The notes beneath the pieces are model-generated. The model worked only from the letters and a program-made list of their open reading frames with translations, ran no database searches and was not told where the DNA came from. From positions 10,710,996-10,774,995 of the forward strand of contig OY855904.1 in the NCBI GenBank assembly GCA_963693305.1: a DNA stretch of 64,000 nucleotides. The letters run 5' to 3'. Below, piece by piece: positions 11,529-23,400 of this stretch (positions are counted from its first letter, which is position 1; each line of letters opens with the position of its first letter). The stretch is from Meandrina meandrites (Eukaryota; Cnidaria; Anthozoa; Scleractinia; Meandrinidae). Position numbers and translations under genes: made by a program.

Positions 11529-12859
11529 GAATCTTATAAGAGTCCTAACTTGGGCCCTTCCATGCCACGGTTGGACAAAGAGGTAATCATTATTGTCCTG
11601 CTTACAAGCGATGAATATAAATATGAATTCTCCCAGCCAGTTCCATAAGAAATGTGACCGCCAGTAGGGAGAATTCGTAGGCTGACATTAGGTATTGTAC
11701 ACCGAGTAACTGAATTATGGTTAAAAGGAGGCGAACGAGCACATTGCAGTACCAAATTCTTGTTAATGGCAAAAACAGCTGTAAACTTACCACCAACAAA
11801 TTATATTTGTCAACACATTGAGGGCTTACAATCTAGCAAAATTCATTTTATGGGTATACTTATACCAATTAAAGTTTTCTGAACAATTTTAGAAAGAAGT
11901 GATGCTTTATGTTAGCTTGGCGTGAAGATATCATTCGTTTATATACCGACGCAATTAAGCTACTCGGAAAATTCCTTCACATCGAAACTTCTTGCATGTA
12001 TGAGCCTCAAAATCATCAAAAATGAAGGTTTAAGGTTATCTTATTTAATCCTTAAATAGATTTTGAAACACAATAACATAGAGGATCTGGCGATAACCGA
12101 GAACCACAGCCAACTAACGAGTTTGCTGACAACTTTAACCAGTTTAACTTATCTGTGGTTTTGTTATCAACAACAATATTTGGTTGTGTAAATCTGACTG
12201 ACTTCACATGTACATTTTCTTTTTAACAAAAAGAGGAAATGGGTCAGTGGTGATTAACATTACAAACACTCTTCTTGTTAACGTTTTAAATTTCTTATTG
12301 TGTTTTAATGCTTTTTTAAATAAGGCCCAGTTTATACAATGTTCCATTTGAGTCTCGTCGAATTTAACTATTCAAGTCCAAGAAGACTCGCTGAAATCGT
12401 TTTAAATCAAAGAAAAAAAGCTAACACTGAATAGCGCAGTAGAACACGTTGCTTCCAATGCAACGAAGTCAAATCAAGTAACTCCAACGAGAGTGTACGT
12501 GGCTTGAATTACATTAATTCGAAGCGACTTAAATGCGATGTATTAATTGCTCCTGATATATTTTGTGCGTCGTCGGAAATAGTTACAAAAGGAAAGAGCA
12601 TTTAATTTGACTAGCTATGTTTTACTTTGCACGAAACTGACTGCGGATTTTTGATCACGTTTATAATGACCACTAACGAAATCCACACGGGAGAGCTTAG
12701 AGCTACCGAGACAAAAACAAAACAGAAAATAAAGAGAAATTAATAAATCATATTCAATGGAAGGCGCATTTTTATTCAAACAAATCCCTACGCGTTTGGA
12801 AATATGGTCCGACCTAGTTTACTAGCAAAAATCGTTCAGTTAGGTTAGTTTCATGACGA

Positions 12860-13510
12860 ACAGTTTTTAGTAATATATATAAAATAAAGTTATGCCTAAA
12901 ACGATATATTTGAAAACGGCTAGTTTCGTATTTCAAGATCGGGTTGACCATGGAAGCCAAATTGCTTCCAAGAGTAATATATATAACATAAAGTTTATGC
13001 CCAAAACGATACATTTGAAAACGGTTAGTTTCGTACGGTTAGGTTAGTTTCATGACGACCAGTTTTTAAAATTGTCCTTATATCTTTTCATTCGGTATGT
13101 AAAAAGTAAAAATATTTTGTAGGCATTAGCAGTAAATTGTCACTGGCTGAGACTGTAATGTTATCTTCAGTGCCTAATGCTAGTAGTCAGGAGGAAAACA
13201 AAGAAGTCTCCCCCAAAACAATTTCGGAACGCTTTAATGCTTCTATGGGCAAGACATTTATTTTAAGTAACACAAAACAGTGAGGAAACCCAGTGGTGTT
13301 CATTAAACTAGTCTATGAAATATCTACATAATTGGATTCCCTCCAAAAATGGATCTTGTCGTACACAACCGGCCGGGAGGGTAATAAGTTTTGGTATTTT
13401 CCCCGGTCATAAATATTTCAAGATTGGGTTGACCATGGAAGCCAAATTGCTTCCAAGAGTAATATATATAAAATAAAGTTTATGCCCAAATCGATACATT
13501 TGAAAACTAT
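12860..13510. repeat. Three direct copies of an approximately 85-bp repeat
   Basis: The block 'gtaatatatataaaataaag' followed by 'ttatgcccaaaacgatacat' and 'ttgaaaacgg' occurs near 12868-12935, 12973-13030 and 13458-13508. The last two copies also share the preceding 'gggttgaccatggaagccaa' and 'attgcttccaagag'. 'tcatgacga(a/c)cagttttta' flanks copies one and two. This looks like local segmental duplication of a short element. Confidence 0.8.
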
Positions 13511-16500
13511 TTAAATACGATACCAATATATTTTTAACCATTTCGGATTTCCTTTGCCTCTCATGTATTAGTGTGTCGATAAGAAGCGCATTAATTGTGA
13601 CTGCGTGGACCACAGGGAATTTCCATATGATTTTTTAAGCCTTATCAAAAACCGATGCTATTCATTGCTTCCAATGATTTGATCGTCACTAATTCTTCCA
13701 TTGTCAATTCTAAGTAATCTTGAAAACAGTACGTGCAAAATTCATAGGAATTTTATATTCAACATCTGCATTAGTGCACTGGCTAAAACGTTTTTAAGAG
13801 TGACCGGAGGCAAGCCTTGAAAGTGGTAAGATCATTGACAGAATTGCGTTAATTCCTCTCTGTTGTTGAAGTTTCAAACTACGTACATGCCACAAGCGAA
13901 AACTTGACAGTAACTATTACGCTGTAACAATAACCCGCGGGTGACTTGTACATTATGAATCAAATACTTGTAAGTCATCATGCAAACTTAACCGCGACAT
14001 AGCAAACTTCACTTGCTGCAAAACGTGGTGTTCTATCATCCTCAGATTCAAGTTGATTCTGGTGACACTCAGACTCAAAGCTCTTTTGTCGCACAACCGT
14101 TTAGCCTACGCCATTCAAAACATCTTAGGCTAACTAATGAAGTGTTGCAACTTAAGTGTCAGTTCTCAGTAATATCTACTGCAAGTCAAAACAACGGCAT
14201 ATTATTTTTCAAAGATATTTTTAACGGCAGAAGCATCGTTGCGTATTTTAGATAAGAGGAAGTTAAGTAAACGTAGGCGTTTAAGCATAAAGGCGTGTTT
14301 GGTATGTTTCAGCTGGAAGCCTTGCGAAGATTTGCGAGATTTTCTTCTCCTGACTTCAATTAATACCGAATTATTAAAATCATTTTTTCCCAAAAGGAAC
14401 CGCGTATTGACCAAAACGGTACAATGCTAAGAATTTAAGGCGTTTCAACGACTGGGTAAGGCATGTATCACTCATCACTTAAATACCCTTTATTTACATT
14501 TTGGTATTACTTACGAAACAATACACTTTCCCTACGATTTTTTCTTGCACTAAAGCTCACTTAACAGTTTTAGTTCTCAATTGTTCAAGACCTCTCTAGA
14601 ATCATCATCGAAACTTCAATTTACTCCGCTCTCTGGGCTTTAAAATAGACACCTGTCTTATTTCGCATTGCGCAAGCGTGATTTCAATCCAAAATTAAAA
14701 CATATTAAGATAGTTTTGTTTGTTTTTTTCTTATTTTGTTTAATTCTCGCGTGAGATTTGCCATCGAAGAAAAAGTCGCTAAAGGTATCATCGAAGCGTA
14801 TTATTTCACAAAGTTTTCTCTCCCCTGAAATGACACCCTTAATATCGTCCATGTAAGTTTAAAGGTTAACCTCAAAATACACTTCGGCATCCATAGAAAT
14901 CTTGGAGAGCATTCTGAATGGTAAATTGAACGTGGTTTACAAAAACAATAAAGCCACAGGCAAATATCTACCGCACTTTATATATATCTATACAATATTT
15001 TCAAGATCATTCACAGATTCATCAGTTAGATAATTATTCCGCAGGTACTTAAGGCAGTTTTGAGTCTCAAGTCGTCAGTGTATTTGGATGGTGAAGGTAT
15101 CATTAAGTCACGAAGTTTCTGCTGGGTCACCGCGAAACGCTAATACTGCATTTATTGATTGATTATACCGACATGGACTGGAAATAATCCAAATATGTAG
15201 CAATAACTGCTGTGAGATTCGGTCAGTCAGGCTGGTATGATAAATTATCCCAGTGAAGTCGTCATAACATAGCACATGGTCCTCTATACGATCGGCAAAG
15301 AAAGGGCTACAATTTTGTTTACTAGAGTTATTTATATCTTAAAGAGCAGGACACGAAGCCAAAGGAAAACAATGCAAAGACCTTTCAGGGAACGTGATTA
15401 GCACCTCCCGTGGTATCTAAAGATTTTGAAGAACTTCGTGGCTGGCCATTAAGAGTGCCATTTAACCGTAAGTTTTTGCTTCTTTCTAACTAATTGTCTA
15501 ACTGCAGATGGCTTTAACACACGCAACGAAAGCTAAATGCACTCAGGCTACGTCTTACGTCCGTATTATTTACTAAGCTTCATTAATAGTCGAAGGTGGT
15601 AATCATCTGCTTTGTAGCGTCTTAGTCAGTGCCGAACGAAATAATGTTTTTTTTCCAGACTCAAAATCCTGAAACGAATCAGCAGGTTACGCGCAGAGAA
15701 ACAAAATCCGAACTTTAGTGCGAGAATTTAGAAGTTTTCTCTGTTTTTATTTATTTCAAAAAGTTGGGTGGTCTCCTTCCTGAGTGGCAGCGTGTCTAAC
15801 CACATAATAATGACAGCTTAGATTTTCCATAAGCCTTTTCCAATACCGCAGGTCGCCATTTTGCTTCGCTCGTGAGCGACATGCAAATGCCACTCTAGTC
15901 AGCGGCAGAGGCCGATTTTGTGTATTTTCTCTTGTGGCAAGTCTACAACAGATTCTGTTGCTAACTGTAATTGGAACAATTATCTTCGAAAGAAAATAAA
16001 CTTCCTTCAGTAGCATTATTGCAAGACCGTAGGATTGCTCTCCATTCGATTGATTTCAACCAGTCGTTTAGCTATAGCATAATAAACAGTTAGCTTTAAC
16101 ACTAGCAGGGCTCCTTAAAGGCCTTCAGAGCAATGGCTGACTTTTTTCATAGGTCGGAGTGAGTTTCTAAAGAAACTGTTGTTTTGGGTTGGCGGGTTGT
16201 TGAAAACAGTTCAGTAGTTTATATCAACTAAGTGAACTAACCACCGTTTAAGCGTTACTGTTAAGCGGCTGGCGTTTCGAGTGTTAGCGCTGCCTTTAGG
16301 AGAATGGGTATGTTCACGAACAAGCTGTTATGCTATTGACTCAACTAAAAACAACGTTAGCTGATGCCGTGGCTAGATGAAATACTGAGTTGAAAATTAA
16401 AACAAATCTTCCTGCTTCCTGATTTAAGTCAAGGACTTGTGGCTTATAGTTACCTGTATTACACAGCGGGTAAGCGGGCGGATGGCGGCCAATTTTGTCC

Positions 16501-17407
16501 AGCTAAAGCGTCTTGCCGAGCGGCTATGAATTCGTTAAAATGCAAGAGAACTGCAGCAGAGAAAAAGTGTTGAATAACCGCAAAACGGAGTAATTTTGTG
16601 CCTTATTGTCTCATTTTAAGGGTCATTCATTTGTGGTTAGTCGCGTACATGTACGAATGCAAAAAAAATCATAAAACGACTTCAAGTTTGGGCGACGGCT
16701 TCATAGCTAATATAGGTATGGTAAACTAGAAATTTTTATAATAATAACTGAATTACCTTAGGCGTTTTATTCAACTTTTGGGCATTTCAATGTCACTGCT
16801 ACCCCTGTATATTTCCCTAATCAATAACTTCCTTGATGATTCAAACAACAGTTTGAATTTTGAAGTTTGAAGTTTTTGGAATAATGTCAGCCTTACTAGA
16901 GGAAAAAATACATTAAGCTCGCAAAGTGTCCTATTCATTGTACGTTGATGATACCTTAGGGTTTGCGAGAATACAAGACCTTCTCCAATGGCTCGCAACG
17001 ACTTAACGAACAGTTTTAATTTTTCGTCAACCTATCAGATTACCAAACTGCCAAACGCAAAAAGCCAAAAAAGAGTGAAAAAGTTCAGAAAACTGCCATA
17101 AAGCTTTATTTTGACTTTCAAATATTTCCTTGAAACAACTTCTTCGTCCAAATTACCATCAGCCCTTTTTTTACCTTTTTTGTCGACGTAGCCTTGACTT
17201 TAAATAGAAAGCCAAGGTGAGTGGTTCACCTGGATTGTTCTGAAGGATTTCAGTAAAATTATTTCAAAGAGGGAGAAGGGTTCTGTAACAAACTGATATT
17301 ACCATGTCTATAGTTAACAGATGCATGTCAAATTGAGTTCTATTGCAAATATGAAAAGGTCATTAACATTCGTATGTCTGAAACTTTCACCTCTCATTTC
17401 CTAAAAA

Positions 17408-17670
17408 AATGAAAAGTTGTCTGTTTTCCGGTTTTTTCTGAGGTTAAAATTAGTTTTAAATCAACGTTTCGACCAGTTTCACTGGTCTTTTTCAAGCTTG
17501 ATGATCTAAAATATCAATATGGCGCGGATCGGTATTTTGCTTATTTTGCAAAATAACGATCCGCCATTTTGGCATTTTAGGAGGCCAGTGAAACTGGTCG
17601 AAACGTCCTGATTTTAACGAATTGATTTTAACCTCGGAAAAATCCCAGAGAACAGACATCTTTTCATATT
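17408..17670. mobile_element. Foldback/MITE with about 80-bp terminal inverted repeats
   Basis: The left arm (ATGAAAAGTTGTCTGTTTTC onward, including GTTTCGACCAGTTTCACTGG) is repeated in reverse at 17583-17670 with scattered differences. A second, inner inverted repeat (GGATCGGTATTTTGC and its partner ATAACGATCC) forms a nested hairpin at 17525-17565. No coding capacity. Confidence 0.8.
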
Positions 17671-18749
17671 TTATAGATGAACTTTTCATGTGAACTGTAT
17701 TTCAACTGGTCTGTTTCAGGATATCGTTCCAGTAAAAATTAAAATATATAATTATATTGGTATCAGTAGATACCTTGAACAGAATGACCAAAATTATGAA
17801 TTGAAAATGATGCAAATCATAATTAACCACATTTATGGACCAAACAATCCCACAGCAGGTAATTGTCATAAAAAAGAAAACAAAACATTTTGGGTAAGAT
17901 CTTTATAAATATGTAACATAACTCGAAATGGCTATAATTTTGAAAAAAATGCATGAAATTAATATTGGGATCTCATAACAATGAGAAAAATGCGAAACAT
18001 CACAGTTACAAATGGCAAACTAGTAAGACCTGGCGTGCAGTTTGTTACGGTGGCTAACAAGTTTTTTTTAAAACTTGTTAAAAAACAAGCCGTAATTGCC
18101 TTACGATTCGCGCAACAATTTTTGGCATTTCTAGTTATCTGTAGTTATTCCTTTCTAAAATACCGAAGAAGTTAAACAAGAAGAAGACAGAGCACTAAAG
18201 GAGTTTAACATGAATATTGCAGTTACGAAAAAAAAACAACAGGGAATTCACAATAGTTCAGTAAAAAAATATTCGTACTTTTTCAGCTATAAACTGAAAG
18301 AGTTGAAAAAAGAGGAGAGAAATCCATTCACTTCAAGTCATTCTTTAATAAGCGGTATTTTTTTTCATTCGAAAGTAGTTCTGTCTTGATAATAAGGTGC
18401 TTTTAACGCTCGGCAAGGCATCATTCGATTCTCCTACTATTGCGTGGGTTTACACTGAAAAATCTGAAAGTTTTAAGTAAAGTAGTATAAATAGGGAACC
18501 CTAAACCATTTATGATCATTACTTTTTTAACTTAATGAAAGCGCGAGGTATTTTAATTTTGAACCGTAAATCCTTAATGAGACGACTAGGATCAACAAGA
18601 ACTGCAACCTGACGACGGCTGTTCAAGTTTGACATTTCAAGCAGTCACCACACAAAAACGCTTGTGGTATATTGTAAGGATACGAGAAGAAAGTAGAATA
18701 CGAAACAAGTCAAAGAATACAAAACTAAGACAGTACTCACAGCCACCGA

Positions 18750-18789
18750 CCAATCACAGCTCGCGTAGCAGCTCAGTTACTTTATAAAA
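18750..18789 (+). promoter_or_regulatory. CCAAT box plus TATA box
   Basis: CCAAT lies at 18750-18754 within GACCAATCACAGC, and TATAAAA at 18783-18789. The spacing of about 30 bases is normal for a polymerase II core promoter. A start site near 18812-18818 would give a 5' leader of about 20 bases before the ATG at 18834. Confidence 0.6.
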
Positions 18790-18833
18790 CCCTCTCTCTT
18801 GCTAGTGAGCAGCTCTAATAAGCTTTCAAGAGA

Positions 18834-19028
18834 ATGATGGCAAATCAGGTGCAGACGAAGCAACGCAGGAGACCACGCCGTTTTAATAACCACCGTTGGA
18901 GATGGCTGGCAAGGACACCTATGAGGATATTGTTAGTACATCACGTCATTTCACATGAACCACGCTCAGCAGACAGGCACCCTCCCTCTTACCCCTTTCA
19001 GAGTTTCTTTTCAAGTAGCAAGACGTAG
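18834..19028 (+). CDS. Putative compact intronless gene, 64-aa basic peptide
   Basis: An ORF of 64 codons starts with two adjacent ATGs just downstream of a CCAAT/TATA promoter, and AATAAA lies at 19203-19208. Together these outline a transcript of about 400 bases. The peptide is very basic at its N terminus (QTKQRRRPRRFNNHRWRW) and Ser/Pro-rich at the end. No signal peptide, membrane helix or known domain. In another frame a short ORF from 18903 (MAGKDTYEDIVSTSRHFT) is the alternative product. It could instead be a non-coding RNA, or the first exon of something longer. Confidence 0.35.
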   Translation: MMANQVQTKQRRRPRRFNNHRWRWLARTPMRILLVHHVISHEPRSADRHPPSYPFQSFFSSSKT

Positions 19029-19202
19029 TTAAGCTTTAACCTGTACATGTAATGACACCTGAGTTCCTGTAGAGTGATCGAGAGCTATCACCTTTCCATC
19101 TGATGGCTCAGTCAATAAGGGTTTTATCATATGGCCTTTTATCTTAAACTGGATTGGTTGGAAAACTGTGAAACATGAGTGGATGGTCGATGTAGAATGT
19201 CG

Positions 19203-19208
19203 AATAAA
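19203..19208 (+). terminator. Polyadenylation signal AATAAA
   Basis: AATAAA lies 175 bases after the stop at 19028 and is followed by TGTGCTTTTGCC, a weak U/GU-rich element. It is the natural 3' end for the unit starting at the TATA box at 18783. Confidence 0.45.
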
Positions 19209-19209
19209 C

Positions 19210-20439
19210 ACAAACTCAAACATTTTCATGTGCTTTTGCCGAGCCAAGCTCAAGCTGGTCAAAGCCCATTCGACTTTACTAAAGTTAGTCTGTAAGACTC
19301 TTCATATAAAACAACGCGCGCGGGGCCGTATGGGAGGTTTGATAACAAGGCGAGCCCATGTTCTTGAATTATGGGTAACTTTTATCTTTAAATGATTGAT
19401 AGGTAGATAACTATTATTGAGAAACACGAAAAAAAACATTTTGGCAGTTATAAACAGAACTGCCTCGGACTAAATTATAATAGTAACGAATTTGAAGCGG
19501 CTAAACTCCATGTGGATATGCTCAAATGCGCATAAATTATTGAAATTTTAATAATATCGGCAACAAAAAGTTTGACTTTGCTTGTTTGTTAAGCAAACAA
19601 CTAAAGATACAGAAATTACATCGAAAACTTTAATTGTTACAAGGTCGGTAAAATAATTATTTTTCACCAAAGATTTGTCATGATCACATATACCGGAAAA
19701 ATTGATCAAATAGACTGTTATTCGTCCGACAGTGGGAAGTAAGTTGCGACTGTTTACAAATGTAAACTGACTTTTGGCCATTCGTTAAATAAAGTTTAAT
19801 TTCAAAAGGAAATGCGAAGGCTGTGTATGACTATATAGAGGCAAAGAAATTATGCTTTAAACTTTCAGAAATTGGCTAAAATTATACTTATCAGAAGACA
19901 GAGCGGCAATGATGTGAATATTTGAAAACTGGATATTTAAAAAAAAAACAATTCGCTATTCGTGTACCTTATGTTCCTTGCTAAAAGCAAATCAGAATTT
20001 TGCAAAATTAATTTCAAAAGCTTCGTATTTATTGCTTTTAAAATTAAAATGCCGGCCAATTTTGAAGATTGTCTAATGGCACGAAAGAGCAGCGATAATT
20101 ATCCATTTCTTTTCCATTACTCAAAACTTTCACTCATAGAAAAATAAATTGCTGGATTTGTTATGATAATTTCAAAAACAAATGAAAAAAAAAAGGTATT
20201 AGAGTCCCGTCTCATTTTTGGAGATCGCAGTTGTTGTGTTATTCACGTATGCGCCCGACAAAAACAAGACAACAGTTTAAATAGTTAGCGTGAAAAACCT
20301 TTTTGAATCAAACTGTGAGACGAGGGAACATTTTTATTAGCGGTTTGTAAAAAAGCGCGCGCTTTCACCTTTTAAAATCAGAAATGTATATATTCTAATA
20401 CTGCGTAATTTTGATATTTTCAACAGAAAGCAATTAGCA
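19210..20439. other. Intergenic region upstream of the cadherin gene
   Basis: AT-rich with short ORFs only. A TATA-like TGTATATATT lies at about 20385, 55 bases before the cadherin ATG. An acceptor-like TTTTCAACAG ends at about 20427, so the ATG may instead be in an exon preceded by a 5'-UTR intron. Confidence 0.4.
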
Positions 20440-23400
20440 ATGGAAAGAAGACCGGCAGAGCTCCGAAGAATTGCCGCTGTGATATTTTTGCTTATCAACT
20501 TCGGAGTCATAATATCTGAAAGTTTAGTCATCGGTAAGTACGGGCTGTTGTTTGACCACCAGCTGCTGGAGGGCCAAACATGGAAATATTAGATCTTCCA
20601 AGCCAAGAGCTTGTTGTTTATCATAAATCAATTAGGAGGATCCGTACGATAATCTAAAGTCTGGCTTTTTATCGATCCGTGTTGTATTTTAATCGTACAA
20701 TTTGGGTAAGAAATAGCAAGCTACATTCTCCATAAACGAAAATTGCCTTCTGTTGACCACGATCTTTCCTATTGGTCGCTAAAAATACTTTCCCGAAAAT
20801 AAAAGAAAAAGTAAATAAGGCAAAACAGTTCGCGCAATGCAATGGATCCGAATAGACCTTGGACGAGTGCGATTGGTCACGCTTTCGGGCTTTTCATACA
20901 AACGTCTGAAAGACTCTGAGGACGAATTTTGCGTGCACCGGGAAAAGAAAGCGTACCCATTCTTAGAACTGTTGAACTTTTTGTTTCGTTCATGACGGAG
21001 GGAGGATTGCTCGGGTTTTCGGATCAATGCCAAAACATCAAACACGCCATGTTTTCACTTCGAGGAACGACAACATCCAGGGACTTTGTTGACGTCATAA
21101 CAGATCTTATTATTCATATTAATGAGATCATCCTAACAATTTTTGCCGACAATTCCGAATGTTTTGGCTGAATGTTAAACACCTTATGTGTCGCAGTATC
21201 TCTGGGGATTAACACCTGTATTTCCTTCTTTGTTTTCTTCAGATGACCCCCGGTCCACAGTTATCTGCATCGCAAGGAATACCTCTCACAATGTGTCATT
21301 TGAAAAAGATATCACTGCCGGAGTATTCACCTCACTAAACCATGTTAACAGCGTCGAGAGCTGCGTGCGCAGAGCGTGTAACAGGCGGGATGGTGACATG
21401 ACGTTTCTTGTGGGGAAGAGCTGCTTCATGGTCAGGTGCTATTCGGAAACTTCATGCAAGACAAGAAAGCCAACAACTCCGAGTAGTTTCGATGTTTCCA
21501 TCACGCCGTACACGTGGTTCGGTAAGTCCTAGCTCACTGATTTGCGGGGGGACGGGGGGGGGGGGGGGGGGGGGGACAGCGCACTTCTTGAAACCCTTTT
21601 AAGGGTTAAAAACTTCTTAAAACCAAACTTTACCCTATTCCAGACTAAAACGGCTCAAAAACCGTACTTATATATTAGCTTATATGTACAAGGGTCATCA
21701 TTTACATACACTGTACGTACCTATAATCTGCAAAATGATATAAGTACATTTTTGTGGAGAGTGAGAGTTTGAGTAGAGTTTCTTTTAATTTCGTTTTCTT
21801 TAGATGCAGCTCCGGTTTTTACCGACCTTCCTAAGGTGCTCGAAGTCAAGGAAAACAATCAACGGGGTCAAATAATCAAGAACATTTACGGACAAGCAAG
21901 GAGCCGCTGGAGCCAGAACGCGTCCATAAAATACTCCATTATCAAAGGTTAACGCACTTTCGATATTCCTTTCATAGCTGTGACTTTGGATGGTGATTAC
22001 AGGGCGTAAGTAGGAAACCAGACAAACAACCAAAACGATGATGATGATGATGATGATGATGGATACGCAAAAATACGCATCACAACTAAGATTGCCTAAC
22101 TACGTAACGAGTAAGAGGCTAATTCTCGACGACGAATTATGATTTGGGAAACAAAAAAAAATTAGAGCAGTGTTCAATAGAGTGTGGTAAAAAAGAAACC
22201 GAAGTAATCACTCTGGTCAATCACAAGGAACGCAAACAATCCAGTGAGCCAATCAAAACGGAAAAAAGTACGCGAGCGAGTCACGATTGTTTTATTGCTT
22301 GATTTCTGATTGGTGGAGAAAGTGGCGCGGCTGATTTAAAACAATCACTAAGGATTGTCTTAGCCACAAATGCGAACCATGAAATCAAAATTCACGTTTT
22401 TTTTGCAGGGAACACTGGGAACGCCTTCGAGCTCAGACACCATCCTCTCGGGCAAAGCGCGTCGCTAGTGGCTACCAGGAGACTGGACAGAGAAACAACT
22501 CCTTGGTACAACTTAACAATCCTAGCCACAAACACCGAAGAGAACAAAACAAACACTACAGTGCTCTCAATTAACGTCACGGATGACAACGATAACGCTC
22601 CTGTCTTCACGCACACGAATTATTCCGTGAACATTTTTAGTAACCGCTCCTCTAACTCTGAAATTTTTAGAGTTAGTGCAAGTGACGCCGACACAGGCGA
22701 AAATGCGCGCATTCGCTTCTACCTGCTTAACCACCAGTCTTTATTTCGGATGCTGCCGGAGAGCGGAACTATTTTGCTGAATCAGAAACTTAGAGTGGAT
22801 CGCAAACGCACGTACACGTTAATCGTGGCGGCGAGAAATGGCGGGCACAAGACCATTACTTTTGTCACAGTAAGAGTTCTACCGGTCAACGAGTACAGGC
22901 CATTCTTTGAAAATTTACAATACAGAATCAGAGTTTCCGAGGCCATGAAATCAGGAAGCTCAGTGATAAAAGTTTTAGCAAAGGATTTTGACTTTGGGGC
23001 TAATGGAGAGCTTAACTTTTCCATAATAGCTGGAAACATGTCGTATTTTAGCATAGACGATGAAGGGGTGGTCCGGACGCGAATGTCTTTATTAACACTT
23101 GGAGGGAAGAACTGCAGTTTAACGGTCATTGTTAGCGACAAGGGCACACCGCCGAAGCGGTCAAAGTATATAGCGAGAGTGTATATCATAATTGACGCCA
23201 TTAAAAAGCACAAAGTGACCTTTGATCTAAAGGAGTATCACGTGACGTTGGCAGAAAACACTCCAGTGGGATCTACTATTCTCACTGTTCGGGCTATCAC
23301 CGGAAGTACGAAACTGGACGAGATTCCCCAGGCCGAGCGGAGGCTTGAAAAGAGATCAAAGCGAGTCGTTTATTCCATTGGAAATCCAATGGGTAACCTC

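Larger units (their letters stand above)
11530..18740. other. Gene-poor intergenic region
   Basis: Apart from the dispersed repeat copies at 12860-13510 and the inverted-repeat element at 17408-17670, I see nothing firm. An ATG at about 18638 on the - strand opens 38 codons but has no supporting context. Upstream exons of the - strand exon at 11024-11155 would be expected here, but I could not identify them. Confidence 0.45.

Noticed and set aside
11394..11648. ORFs encoding a Met-Tyr-Val-Cys repeat
   Set aside because: Pure translation of the GTAT microsatellite.
22782..23213. 143-codon ORF antisense to the cadherin gene
   Set aside because: Shadow of cadherin exon 4 in a reverse frame.
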